Assembly: GCA_017483405.1 (NCBI GenBank) | Contig: JAFUWP010000276.1 | Location: 1-12,822, forward strand | Length of the DNA stretch: 12,822 bases | DNA from: Oscillospiraceae bacterium | GTDB taxonomy: Bacteria; Bacillota; Clostridia; Oscillospirales; Ruminococcaceae | Reading direction: 5' to 3' | Part shown: positions 1 through 7,630 of the stretch, piece after piece | Layout of the letters: each line of letters opens with the position of its first letter | Numbering within the stretch: the first letter of the stretch is position 1 | The notes under the pieces: model-generated | The model's input: the letters and a program-made list of their open reading frames with translations, nothing else | What the model was told of the DNA's origin: nothing | The model's database searches: none | Position numbers and translations under genes: made by a program

Positions 1-1
1 C

Positions 2-394
2 GGCAAGTACCTCCACGCCGGTGATGTGCTTGCCTATCTGGGGGATTTGGGCGCAGGAAAAACAACATTCACCAGAGGACTTGCGCTCGGCCTCGGCCTG
101 AAAGATTTAGTGACTTCTCCGACCTTCGCGCTGGTGCATGTCTACGGTCAGCCGCCTTTGCAGTTATGCCATTTCGATATGTACCGCATCTCGGATGAAA
201 ATGAACTCGAAACAACCGGCTTTTATGATTATGACCTGAACGAAAGCATCTTCGCTGTCGAATGGTCTGAAAATATCCTGAACGCGCTTCCGGAACATAC
301 CATCCGGCTGACTCTGGAACGCATCAGCGATGAAGAACGCAGAATTATTTTAGAAACGCAGGAGGTGGAGCGATTTGCGGATTTTAGGGCTTGA
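2..394 (+). CDS. tsaE: tRNA threonylcarbamoyladenosine biosynthesis ATPase TsaE (5' end missing)
   Basis: TsaE is the P-loop ATPase that works with TsaB and TsaD to install N6-threonylcarbamoyl on A37 of ANN-decoding tRNAs in the cytoplasm. The open frame runs in from the window edge without a start. A GTG at 26 lies inside the conserved core and is not the real start. Visible family marks are the Walker A stretch GDLGAGKTT (bases 41-67), SPTFALVH just after it, HFDMYR, and EWSEN near the C-terminus. About 130 codons remain, so only a short N-terminal part is lost. The 3' end overlaps tsaB by 20 nt, implying translational coupling. Identification is firm because motif order and the tsaB neighbour agree. 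Confidence 0.95.
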   Translation, partial: GKYLHAGDVLAYLGDLGAGKTTFTRGLALGLGLKDLVTSPTFALVHVYGQPPLQLCHFDMYRISDENELETTGFYDYDLNESIFAVEWSENILNALPEHTIRLTLERISDEERRIILETQEVERFADFRA

Positions 395-1115
395 TACATC
401 AGGAAAAACGGCATCTGCCGCCATTCTTGATACAGAAAAAAATATCCTGCTCGGAGAACATACTGTCTATACCTCCCGTACACATTCGCAGGTTATCATG
501 CCGATGTGCAAAAATCTGCTTTCAGAATGTAATATGACTGTCAGGGATGTGGATTGCTTTGCTGTCGCAGTCGGCCCTGGTTCTTATACCGGATTAAGAA
601 TCGGCATCGCGGCGGTGCAGGGCATGGCGATGGTCAACAATACCCCCTGTATCGGCGTTTCTACGCTGGAAGCAATGGCAAACAGAATTTTCGGCGCGAA
701 ACATATTTTATCTGTCATCCATGCAAGAGGCGATTTATTCTATGTTGCATGGTTCTCCTATCAGATTTATATGTACTATGACCCCACATATATTGACAGA
801 GAAATCCCCGATGAATTGCAGACATTTGACGAAATCGCAAAAGTTACGGAACATATTATCAATGATTCCGAACCAATTATTGTCACGGGAGAGGGCGCAG
901 AAGAATTTATCCGGCAATATAAAGCCGCTCATAAAGATATGGACGAAACTTTCCTTAGAATCGCACCTCCGTTTCTGCGGATGCAGTCTGCCGCCGGAAT
1001 CTGCCACAGTGCCGCAAATTATTGCGCTTCACATAAAGAACTCCCTTCCGCGTCTGACCTGACTGCAAGCTATCTGCAAGCTGTTCAGATTCAGAAGAAA
1101 AAAACTGACAAATAA
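375..1115 (+). CDS. tsaB: tRNA threonylcarbamoyladenosine biosynthesis protein TsaB
   Basis: TsaB is the inactive ASKHA-fold partner of TsaD and scaffolds the TsaBDE complex for t6A synthesis. The 246-residue product has the family N-terminus (ILGLDTSGKTASAAI), the HSQVIMP stretch near residue 37, and the signature GPGSYTGLRIG at 67-77. Length is normal for the family (about 220-245). The start is a TTG at 375. It is chosen because AGGAGGTGGAG (360-370) sits just upstream and because it gives the conserved MRILGLDTS start. The usual clostridial follow-ons rimI and tsaD are not here. LRR genes follow after 13 nt instead. Confidence 0.95.
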   Translation: MRILGLDTSGKTASAAILDTEKNILLGEHTVYTSRTHSQVIMPMCKNLLSECNMTVRDVDCFAVAVGPGSYTGLRIGIAAVQGMAMVNNTPCIGVSTLEAMANRIFGAKHILSVIHARGDLFYVAWFSYQIYMYYDPTYIDREIPDELQTFDEIAKVTEHIINDSEPIIVTGEGAEEFIRQYKAAHKDMDETFLRIAPPFLRMQSAAGICHSAANYCASHKELPSASDLTASYLQAVQIQKKKTDK

Positions 1116-1128
1116 AGGACTTGACTGC

Positions 1129-1899
1129 ATGGCTTTTGACATCCAGAATCATACGCTCATAAAATATCTCGAAGAATCGAGCTTATCAGAAATCATCATT
1201 CCGGATGGCATCACCACAATCGGAGAGTATGCCTTCTGTGGATGCAAAAACATCCGAAAAGTTATCTTTCCGGAAAGTGTCACTTCTATCAGAAAATGCG
1301 CTTTCTGGAACTGTTGCCATCTCGAAAGCGTTTTACTTCCGGAATCACTGACTTTTATCGGAACACGGGCATTTCACTGCTGTTACAATCTGAAAGAAGT
1401 CACGATTCCGGAGTCCGTTACGCACATCGACCCGCTCGCGTTCGGAAACTGGATGAATTTCATAACGCTGATATTTATCCGGAATCATCGCAAGATTAAA
1501 ATCACTCTGCATAATCCGTGGAATTCCTATACGGCTGAAAATCAGCTGGCATATTTTATCGAATCGCCCTGTTTCAAAAACTTTTCAGCACTGAAACCGG
1601 AATTCAAAGTCCCGATTGCACTCGGCTATTACGAAACTGATGAACAGATTTCCGCCTATCTGAAAAGAGGCATCCGGAAAGCTGTCATCTTCGCGATTGA
1701 TGCCGGAGACTGCGAACTGCTCGCAGACTTACTGAAAACCGGATTCATCACCAAAAAAAATATTGATTTCATGATTCAGTATGCTATCGAGGATACGCAG
1801 AAATATGGTGAGCCTGAATCTCAGATTATGCTGACAAATTATAAGCATGAGCATTTTCCTTCTGACATCAGCGAAATCAGCAGAAAATTAAGACTATAA
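1129..1899 (+). CDS. BspA-type leucine-rich-repeat protein, paralog 1
   Basis: 256 residues, first of three tandem paralogs. Residues about 24-115 hold four BspA-type (LRR_5) repeats of about 23 residues, of the form IPxxVTxIGxxAFxxCxxLxxV. They are followed by a short linker and a helical C-terminal domain (about 145-256) shared with the next two genes, with the ITKKNIDFMIQYAIE stretch. No signal peptide, sortase motif or membrane segment is visible, so a cytosolic protein is inferred, unlike the secreted BspA adhesins. An AAAGGA (1114-1119) precedes the ATG. Unlike its sisters it is Cys-rich in the repeats (CGC, NCC, CCY). LRR proteins of this type usually bind other proteins. The partner is unknown. 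Confidence 0.85.
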   Translation: MAFDIQNHTLIKYLEESSLSEIIIPDGITTIGEYAFCGCKNIRKVIFPESVTSIRKCAFWNCCHLESVLLPESLTFIGTRAFHCCYNLKEVTIPESVTHIDPLAFGNWMNFITLIFIRNHRKIKITLHNPWNSYTAENQLAYFIESPCFKNFSALKPEFKVPIALGYYETDEQISAYLKRGIRKAVIFAIDAGDCELLADLLKTGFITKKNIDFMIQYAIEDTQKYGEPESQIMLTNYKHEHFPSDISEISRKLRL

Positions 1900-1910
1900 G
1901 GGGAATTATT

Positions 1911-2687
1911 ATGGGTTTTGAAATTAAAAATCATATATTGATAAAATATACCAATGAATCTGATATGACAGAAATCACCATTCCGGATGATGTAACAGAA
2001 ATCGGCTATGCCGCTTTTGATTGTCGTACAATTCTGAAAAAAATCAATCTTCCGCCAAAACTGAAAATCATTCAGGCAGGTGCATTTGAACAATGTACCT
2101 CTCTGGAACATATTACATTTCCGGAGGGCTTGGAACGAATAGAGGGCAGTGCTTTTTTTGATACCAATATCAAAGAAGCTGATATTCCGGAAAGTGTAAC
2201 ATTCATCGGGAGCTGTGCATTCGGTGCTCCTAACTATGATTTCGGCTGGATAACACTGAATTTTCATAAAAATCAGAAAAAAACAAGAATGCGTTTTGGA
2301 GTGCTCTGGCTTGGTTATACTCCGGAACTCCGGATTCTGGATTTTTTTGACAATCCCTGCTATGAAAAATTTTCTCTGCTGGAATCGGATTATAAAATTC
2401 AGATTGCTGTCAGCTATTATGATGTTGATGATAATATTAAAAACTATCTGAAACGGATTATCAAGAAAGCCGTCACTCTTGCGATTGACCGGAATGATAC
2501 GGAATTACTGACAGATTTGCTGAATACTGGCTTCATCACAAAGAAAAATATTGATTTCATGATTCAGTATGCTATCGAGCATACTCAAAAAAACGGAAAT
2601 CCGGAATTTCAAGTCATGCTGACAGATTATAAATATCAGCATTTTCCGGCGGATACAAACCGGATTACTAAAAAATTAAAATTATAA
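1911..2687 (+). CDS. BspA-type leucine-rich-repeat protein, paralog 2
   Basis: 258 residues, with the same plan as its neighbours: a short MGFEIKNHILIKY start, four LRR_5 repeats (about residues 24-110), then the shared helical C-terminal domain. It follows paralog 1 by 11 nt, and its AAGGGGA ribosome site (1898-1904) overlaps the upstream TAA. A 36-nt stretch (2544-2579) is identical to 1756-1791 in paralog 1. The last 88 nt match paralog 3 with only three silent changes. No signal peptide or membrane segment is seen. Molecular role unknown. A cytosolic protein-binding scaffold is the reasonable reading. Confidence 0.85.
   Translation: MGFEIKNHILIKYTNESDMTEITIPDDVTEIGYAAFDCRTILKKINLPPKLKIIQAGAFEQCTSLEHITFPEGLERIEGSAFFDTNIKEADIPESVTFIGSCAFGAPNYDFGWITLNFHKNQKKTRMRFGVLWLGYTPELRILDFFDNPCYEKFSLLESDYKIQIAVSYYDVDDNIKNYLKRIIKKAVTLAIDRNDTELLTDLLNTGFITKKNIDFMIQYAIEHTQKNGNPEFQVMLTDYKYQHFPADTNRITKKLKL
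2599..2687 (+). repeat. Near-identical 3' end repeat, copy 1 (paralog 2)
   Basis: The last codons of paralog 2 match those of paralog 3 at 3510-3598. I count three differences over about 88 nt (GAT/GAC, ACT/ACC, TTA/CTA), all silent. The rest of the two genes is clearly more diverged, so this looks like recent gene conversion or a recombination boundary. Confidence 0.8.
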
Positions 2688-2698
2688 GGGGGATTTCT

Positions 2699-3598
2699 AT
2701 GGGGTTTGAAATCAAAACATGGCATGTTCTTGAAAAATATACCGAAGAATCCGATATGACAGAAATCACTGTTCCGGATGGTGTAAACGAAATCGGTGAA
2801 GGGGCTTTCTGCGGATGTAAGCAAGTCAAAAAAATTATTCTGCCCGACTCTGTGGAGAAAATTTCTGATTCTGCTTTTTCTTTCCGTTCGCTCGAAGAAA
2901 TTCATATTCCGGATTCTGTCACCGAAATTGGTGAAGAAGCTTTTTATGAAACTGCTCTGAAAAAAGTTGTCCTGCCAAAACATCTGAAAGTAATTGCTGA
3001 CCGCCTGTTTCATGAATGCCGGAAGCTTGAAGAAGTTGTGATTCCAGAGGGCGTGGAACGAATTGAAGGTGAAGCGTTCTTCCTGACTGGTTTGAAAGAA
3101 GTCCATATTCCGGAAAGTGTAAAAACAATCCGAGGCTGGGCATTCGGCGGACATTATGCGCCTGTACTGGTATTCCATAAAAATCAGCGAATCACGAAAA
3201 TCAAGGTGCTGGGAATCTGGGATGATAATGCTCCGGAACAAAGACTGATGAAATTTTTTGAACAGCCCTCTGCTGAAAATTTCTCCGCACTGAAAGCAGA
3301 GTATAAATTTCCAGTCGCATACAGTTATTATGATATTGCGGATGAAATCAGCGCATATCTGAAACGGAATATCAAAGAAGCCGTTCATCTTGCCATTAAT
3401 CAGAATCAGCCGGAAGTTCTGAAAGGCATACTGGAAAGAGAACTGATTATCAAAAAACATATTGATGAACTCATTCAATATGCAATTGATAATACACAAA
3501 AAGGCAGAAATCCGGAATTTCAAGTCATGCTGACAGACTATAAATATCAGCATTTTCCGGCGGATACAAACCGGATTACCAAAAAATTAAAACTATAA
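2699..3598 (+). CDS. BspA-type leucine-rich-repeat protein, paralog 3 (longer repeat array)
   Basis: 299 residues. The N-terminal MGFEIKTWHVLEKY leads into six LRR_5 repeats (about residues 24-155), two more than in paralogs 1 and 2. The 41-residue length difference from paralog 2 is close to two repeat units. The C-terminal helical domain ends in the same 29 residues as paralog 2. The junction with paralog 2 repeats the arrangement upstream: 11 nt gap and an AAGGGGG site overlapping the preceding stop. No export signal is seen. Ligand and function unknown. The array-length difference suggests changing binding surfaces on a constant C-terminal domain (inference). Confidence 0.85.
   Translation: MGFEIKTWHVLEKYTEESDMTEITVPDGVNEIGEGAFCGCKQVKKIILPDSVEKISDSAFSFRSLEEIHIPDSVTEIGEEAFYETALKKVVLPKHLKVIADRLFHECRKLEEVVIPEGVERIEGEAFFLTGLKEVHIPESVKTIRGWAFGGHYAPVLVFHKNQRITKIKVLGIWDDNAPEQRLMKFFEQPSAENFSALKAEYKFPVAYSYYDIADEISAYLKRNIKEAVHLAINQNQPEVLKGILERELIIKKHIDELIQYAIDNTQKGRNPEFQVMLTDYKYQHFPADTNRITKKLKL
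3510..3598 (+). repeat. Near-identical 3' end repeat, copy 2 (paralog 3)
   Basis: Direct-repeat partner of 2599-2687, 911 nt apart, ending in the stop codon of paralog 3. The encoded C-terminal 29 residues are identical. Confidence 0.8.
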
Positions 3599-3620
3599 CA
3601 GAAAGGTCTAGTGATTATTT

Positions 3621-4052
3621 ATGATAGCTATCGGCTGTGACCACGCGGCGGTCAATTTAAAAAACGCAATCAAGGCGCATCTTGATGAAAAACATATCCC
3701 TTATCTCGATTTGGGAACAGACGGCGAAGCCTGCGATTATCCCGATATTGCAGAAAAAGTCTGCAATAAAATCACATCCGGCGAAGCCGAACAAGGCATT
3801 CTCGTCTGCGGTACAGGTGTCGGCATGAGCATCGCCGCGAATAAAATCAAAGGCATCCGTGCGGCAGTCTGCAACGACTGTTTCTCAACAAGATATACCA
3901 GAAAACATAATGATGCTAACGTGCTCTGCATGGGCGAACGTGTCATCGGTACGGGACTCGCGCTCGAATTAGTTGACATCTTCCTCGAAACAGAATTCGA
4001 GGGTGGCCGTCATCAGAGACGCGTGGATAAAATTTCCAATCTGGAAAACTAA
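3621..4052 (+). CDS. rpiB: Ribose-5-phosphate isomerase B
   Basis: RpiB interconverts ribulose-5-phosphate and ribose-5-phosphate in the non-oxidative pentose phosphate pathway, feeding PRPP synthesis. The 143-residue product is of standard length. It shows the N-terminal IGCDHAA, DYPDIA near residue 39, the catalytic-Cys loop LVCGTGVGMSIAANK (Cys63), and the RYTRKHNDANVLCMG stretch with His96. A modest AAAGG (3602-3606) lies about 14 nt before the ATG. It follows the LRR triplet by 22 nt and precedes upp by 20 nt. Pairing with upp is functionally sensible because upp uses PRPP. Confidence 0.95.
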   Translation: MIAIGCDHAAVNLKNAIKAHLDEKHIPYLDLGTDGEACDYPDIAEKVCNKITSGEAEQGILVCGTGVGMSIAANKIKGIRAAVCNDCFSTRYTRKHNDANVLCMGERVIGTGLALELVDIFLETEFEGGRHQRRVDKISNLEN

Positions 4053-4072
4053 TTTTTAGGAGGTTTTTTATT

Positions 4073-4702
4073 ATGGCTAAATTACACATTATCGAACATC
4101 CGCTGATTCAGCATAAGATTTCCCTTATGCGCGACAAGAATACCGGTACAAAAGAATTCAGAGAACTGGTCAGTGAAACGGCTATGCTTATCTGTTACGA
4201 AGCAACCAGAGATTTGCCTCTGAAAGAAATCGAAATGGAAACACCTCTCTGCATGGCGCGGACGAAAATCGTTTCCGGCAGAAAGCTCGCTGTCGTGCCG
4301 ATTCTCAGAGCCGGCCTCGGCATGGTTGATGGTGTTACATCTCTCGTTCCGGCGGCAAAAATCGGTCATATCGGGATGTTCCGCGACCCTGAAACGCATG
4401 AATCCGTGAAATATTACTGCAAACTTCCGGATGATATTGCCGAACGTGATGTCATTGTAGTTGACCCTATGCTTGCGACAGGCTCGACAGCCTGCTCTGC
4501 CATCACTGAACTGAAAAAATCCGGTGTCAAGAATATCAAATATATGTGTATTCTCTGCTCTCCGGAAGGTGCTGCCAATATGATTCAGTCTCATCCTGAT
4601 GTCGATATTTACTGTGGTGTCATGGATGAGGGCCTGAATGATGATAAATATATCATCCCTGGGCTTGGTGATGCCGGAGACAGAATTTTCGGTACAAAAT
4701 AA
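4073..4702 (+). CDS. upp: Uracil phosphoribosyltransferase
   Basis: Upp converts uracil and PRPP to UMP in pyrimidine salvage. The product is 209 residues, the usual length. It has PILRAGLGMVDG around residue 76, the PRPP-binding loop DPMLATGSTA at 131-140, CILCSPEG at about 149, and the uracil-binding C-terminus PGLGDAGDRIFGTK. TAGGAGG (4057-4063) gives a strong ribosome site for the ATG. The TAA stop directly abuts the ATG of the next gene, so the downstream unknown gene is probably translated by coupling. Confidence 0.97.
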   Translation: MAKLHIIEHPLIQHKISLMRDKNTGTKEFRELVSETAMLICYEATRDLPLKEIEMETPLCMARTKIVSGRKLAVVPILRAGLGMVDGVTSLVPAAKIGHIGMFRDPETHESVKYYCKLPDDIAERDVIVVDPMLATGSTACSAITELKKSGVKNIKYMCILCSPEGAANMIQSHPDVDIYCGVMDEGLNDDKYIIPGLGDAGDRIFGTK

Positions 4703-5401
4703 ATGGGCTTGTTCAGAAAAAAGAAAAAACATCCCTATTACGGGCTGAATATCGGACTTGTCGGCGAAAATTTTGTCATCGCTGACAAGGCGGATTTGCC
4801 TCTCTGGGAAAGTCGTGGCTTTCAGGTTATCCGGCATTATATGCCGTATGCCGGATACTGGCTGAAGCCCTCCGAAACAGTCATGCTCGGCAAGCCGATG
4901 AAGATTTCAGAATTCGGAACAGAACAGTTCATCGGGAGCAGGATTCTGGATTATAATCTGTGTTTTGGAACTTACGGCATGGGCGGAGCAGGCTTTTTCG
5001 GTCTGAAACTGGAGGGCGAATTTGGCATCCGGTGGCTTGTTTATTGTATCTGGTCAGCCGGAGAGCATGTTCTGATTGATGACAGGATTATAGAATGTCA
5101 TCCTGCTTTTCTTGAAACATATCATCCGTGGCTTGTCTGGGGTAATAATATGGATGAAGAATATGAACAGACTTATCAAAATTTAAAAAGCTTATTATCC
5201 GGTCTGGAAATTTTAAATATTGATTTGCAGGAACATGCTTTGAAAATTCAGCTTTCCGGAAATCATATTCTGGAAACGTATCAGAAATCAGATAAATTCC
5301 CCGAACAGGGCGGTACACGAAAAAAACGCCTGTCCTACAAAACAGGTACTATGTCAGACTGCTGGCTTGTAATTTATGATAATACGGATTTGACTGTCTG
5401 A
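4703..5401 (+). CDS. Unknown protein, 232 residues, coupled to upp
   Basis: I do not recognise the family. The ATG directly follows the upp stop (TAAATG) and there is no ribosome site of its own beyond what lies inside upp. The N-terminus is strongly basic (GLFRKKKKHP). The rest reads as a soluble mixed alpha/beta protein rich in Trp, Tyr and Gly, with a glycine-rich stretch FGTYGMGGAGFFG and then WLVYCIWSAG, IDDRIIECHP and YHPWLVWG in the middle. No membrane segment or signal peptide is evident. Codon use resembles the neighbouring genes. Single-domain soluble proteins in such accessory spots are sometimes immunity or stress proteins, but nothing here shows that. Confidence 0.75.
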   Translation: MGLFRKKKKHPYYGLNIGLVGENFVIADKADLPLWESRGFQVIRHYMPYAGYWLKPSETVMLGKPMKISEFGTEQFIGSRILDYNLCFGTYGMGGAGFFGLKLEGEFGIRWLVYCIWSAGEHVLIDDRIIECHPAFLETYHPWLVWGNNMDEEYEQTYQNLKSLLSGLEILNIDLQEHALKIQLSGNHILETYQKSDKFPEQGGTRKKRLSYKTGTMSDCWLVIYDNTDLTV

Positions 5402-5419
5402 AGAAAGGAAAGAAACAAT

Positions 5420-5722
5420 ATGGTAGGCACAATTGTAAAAGCAGTTGCTACGGTACTGGGTGCTACGCTCGGCAGTGCCGGCGAACTGGAAAAAGTCGCA
5501 AAAGAATGCAAAAAAGCAATCAGACTTCCCGCTGTTCCAGTAAAAGTGCCTTCTTGGGATAAAAAATTCTGGAACGACATCGGAGGCGGTGACGGCTGGA
5601 AAATTCAGCAACACATGACCACCAATATCGTCAGAATCGTTGACAATGACGGTACACTCCGCGCATGTGGCACTGAAGAAGCTATGGAAGAATTATTCCA
5701 TAAATTAATCAAAAATGGATAA
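5420..5722 (+). CDS. Unknown small protein, 100 residues
   Basis: Family not recognised. AGAAAGGA (5402-5409) is a good ribosome site 10 nt before the ATG. The first 20 residues are small and hydrophobic (GTIVKAVATVLGATLGSAG) with a single Lys. This could be an amphipathic or membrane-touching helix, but not a clear signal peptide. The remainder is soluble: a charged helix (ELEKVAKECKKA), a Pro/Trp segment, GGGDGW near the middle, and a C-terminal TEEAMEELFHKL helix. Its end overlaps the next gene's possible upstream ATG by 8 nt. It lies in the same transcription unit as the unknown gene before it. Confidence 0.7.
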   Translation: MVGTIVKAVATVLGATLGSAGELEKVAKECKKAIRLPAVPVKVPSWDKKFWNDIGGGDGWKIQQHMTTNIVRIVDNDGTLRACGTEEAMEELFHKLIKNG

Positions 5723-5732
5723 GGTGAATGCT

Positions 5733-6980
5733 ATGCTGTTATTCGCAGGCAGAGGCTCTGCCTTTGCAGAGGAACATAATTCTGCATTTTTCATCAGGAA
5801 TCAGGAACTTGTACTTCTGGATTGTCCCATAAGTGCCTTTCAGAAATATAAAACGCTGGATTTCAGGCATATCCGGCATATCTATATTCTGGTTACGCAT
5901 ACTCACGGCGACCATGCCGGAGGCATCGGCTCTATGATTCAGTATGCATGGTTTGTGCTGAATCATCTGCCGGTCACTGTTGTTGCGCCTTCGGAAACTG
6001 TCAAGAATGATTTGAACACGCTCCTGATGCAAATCGAAGGCTGTAAAGATTTTTGGTTTGAGCTGACAACAGCAAAACAGCTCCTGAAAGACTGGCTTAT
6101 CGAAGCCATTCCGACAGAACACGCCCTGACACTGAAAGAAAAATGTTTCGGCTATTATCTGCATCTTGACGGCAGAAATATCATCTATACCGGAGATACT
6201 GCTATCTTACGGCCGTTTCTGCCATATCTGAAAAAGGGCAGTATTCTCTATACAGAATGTTCTTATTACTGGAGTGATGTACATCTGCATCTTCCGCAGA
6301 TTCTGCCGGATTTGCTTGCTCTTACGGAAAAAGGCATTCGTGTCTATCTGATGCATCTGGATAATGAAAAAGAAATTCTGAAACTGATTCAGGGGACGAA
6401 ACTCCGGCTTGCGCCTTTATATCCCTTCCGGAAACAGATTCCCGTCCGGCTCATCCGTATGAAAATTTCTGATATTCAGAAAGCAAAGATTCTCTATGAA
6501 GATGCCTTTCCAGATGATGAAAAAGCACCGTTTCCGCTTCTTTTGGTAAAACAGTATCTAGCAGATGTGGATTTTTTATCCATCTATGCCGGAAAGCAAT
6601 GGGCAGGCTTTTTCTATCTTGTAAACCATCAGAATTTATCTTATATTTTCTATTTCGCTGTCAGGCCGGAATTACGTGAAAAAGGCATCGGAAGTCAGGC
6701 CTTGCAGAGACTTCAGAAATTCTGTCAGGGCAGAAAATTATTTCTCGCCATCGAACCGCTTGACGAACATGTTACAAATTATGAAGAACGTGTCAGCCGG
6801 AAACATTTCTATCTGAAAAACGGCTTTCAGGAACTGCACCGGCATGTGCAGGAAGCGGATGTCATTTATGAACTTCTGGGCATCGGCGGAGATGTCCTTC
6901 CGGAAGAATATCAGAAATTAATCGGTTCATTTACCGGAAAAATCCTGTACAGGTCAATTCCTATGCGAATTTTGGATTAA
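5733..6980 (+). CDS. Metallo-beta-lactamase-fold hydrolase fused to a GNAT acetyltransferase domain
   Basis: Two domains in one chain, numbered from an in-frame ATG at 5715 (421 residues). The N-terminal MBL fold (to about 240) keeps all expected metal ligands: THTHGDHAGG at 61-70 (His62, His64, Asp66, His67), His136, GDT with Asp161, and His214. The order resembles RNase Z-like or general MBL hydrolases. The C-terminal GNAT domain (about 245-395) carries the acetyl-CoA loop REKGIGSQAL at 321-330 after a VRPEL strand, then FYLKNGF at 365-371. I prefer the ATG at 5733 because AAGGTG (5721-5726) is well spaced from it and MLLFAGRGSAF suits an MBL N-terminus. Substrates are unknown. Covalent linkage suggests sequential or coupled modification of one molecule (inference). 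Confidence 0.88.
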   Translation: MLLFAGRGSAFAEEHNSAFFIRNQELVLLDCPISAFQKYKTLDFRHIRHIYILVTHTHGDHAGGIGSMIQYAWFVLNHLPVTVVAPSETVKNDLNTLLMQIEGCKDFWFELTTAKQLLKDWLIEAIPTEHALTLKEKCFGYYLHLDGRNIIYTGDTAILRPFLPYLKKGSILYTECSYYWSDVHLHLPQILPDLLALTEKGIRVYLMHLDNEKEILKLIQGTKLRLAPLYPFRKQIPVRLIRMKISDIQKAKILYEDAFPDDEKAPFPLLLVKQYLADVDFLSIYAGKQWAGFFYLVNHQNLSYIFYFAVRPELREKGIGSQALQRLQKFCQGRKLFLAIEPLDEHVTNYEERVSRKHFYLKNGFQELHRHVQEADVIYELLGIGGDVLPEEYQKLIGSFTGKILYRSIPMRILD

Positions 6981-7009
6981 AAAAATATATGAAAGAAGGA
7001 AAATGTGTC

Positions 7010-7579
7010 ATGGAAGAATTTACTCTTACAAAACAAGCGGAAGAAACTGCTAAAAGTGCTGTCATTGCAATGCTCCCAAGATTTATTGAAAGATATGGCC
7101 TTCCTCTGGAAAATCAGCAGCAGATAATACAATCTAAAGCATGTTCTGCAATTTCAGAATCTATCCGAACAATTGGCTATGTAAAAAGAGGATGGCTTGT
7201 AGATGTCATTTCCCAAGCATGTCCCTATTTTGCTCAGGTAGCAGAATCTTTTATTAATGAAGTATTTTCAGTTGTTCAGATTGCAGAAGAAACCCGCTGC
7301 AAACAATACGACAAAATAACAGACTGGGTATTGGAGCATTCACAACTTTCTGACGAACAGAAAATTCATGAATATAAAAGTTTAATGCATCAGGAACATA
7401 ATGAAAATCTGGAAACCTTAAAAATGGCAGGTACCTTTGCACTCACAGCAGCCGGTATTACCGCTCTTGGACTGGTATTAACAAATCCAGATGTCAACAA
7501 AACCAATCGGAAGAATACAAAACATATTGTTGATGGAGTTGTTGATGTACTTAAAAAAATCATAAAAGCCATAAAATAA
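7010..7579 (+). CDS. Unknown helical protein with one hydrophobic segment
   Basis: Family not recognised. The ATG at 7010 is chosen over 6989 because AGAAGGA (6994-7000) is correctly spaced from it and overlaps the upstream alternative. The 189-residue product reads as mostly helical. A hydrophobic segment at about residues 140-158 (AGTFALTAAGITALGLVLT) could be a single membrane helix or a buried glycine/alanine-rich helix. It is preceded by a charged helix (DEQKIHEYKSLMHQEH) and followed by a basic tail ending LKKIIKAIK. Base composition is visibly more AT-rich than its neighbours, which hints at separate acquisition. It is the last gene before the terminator. Confidence 0.75.
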   Translation: MEEFTLTKQAEETAKSAVIAMLPRFIERYGLPLENQQQIIQSKACSAISESIRTIGYVKRGWLVDVISQACPYFAQVAESFINEVFSVVQIAEETRCKQYDKITDWVLEHSQLSDEQKIHEYKSLMHQEHNENLETLKMAGTFALTAAGITALGLVLTNPDVNKTNRKNTKHIVDGVVDVLKKIIKAIK

Positions 7580-7586
7580 TAACATA

Positions 7587-7627
7587 AAAACACTCTGTGA
7601 AAGTTTTTCGCTTTCGCAGAGTGTTTT
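7587..7627. terminator. Bidirectional intrinsic terminator between converging operons
   Basis: The arms at 7587-7603 and 7611-7627 pair over 17 bp with a single G-T wobble, around a 7-nt loop. The stem is flanked by A-rich and T-rich ends in both directions, so it can stop plus-strand transcripts from the unknown-gene block and minus-strand transcripts leaving tenA. Confidence 0.92.
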
Positions 7628-7630
7628 CGA

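Noticed and set aside
26..394. GTG at 26 as the start of tsaE
   Set aside because: The frame is open upstream to the window edge and residues before 26 fit the family. A start here would fall only about 8 residues before the P-loop glycine-rich core.
2544..2579. Possible mobile-element or attachment-site repeats in the LRR region
   Set aside because: The exact repeats fall in frame at equivalent codons of paralogous genes, with no integrase, transposase or terminal inverted repeats. Gene duplication explains them.
2636..3553. A 305-codon open frame on the minus strand across LRR paralogs 2 and 3
   Set aside because: It is antisense to clearly coding LRR genes, the product is a low-complexity Phe/Ile-rich translation, and there is no ribosome site or family motif. 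It is a by-product of codon usage in the repeats.
4082..4837. A 251-codon minus-strand frame opposite upp
   Set aside because: upp on the plus strand is unmistakable and occupies the same DNA. The antisense product has no recognisable motif.
5311..5335. Hairpin with GGGCG and CGCC near the end of the 232-residue unknown gene
   Set aside because: It is short, has a bulge and a long loop, and lies inside the coding frame before the stop, with no T tract. It is not a convincing terminator.
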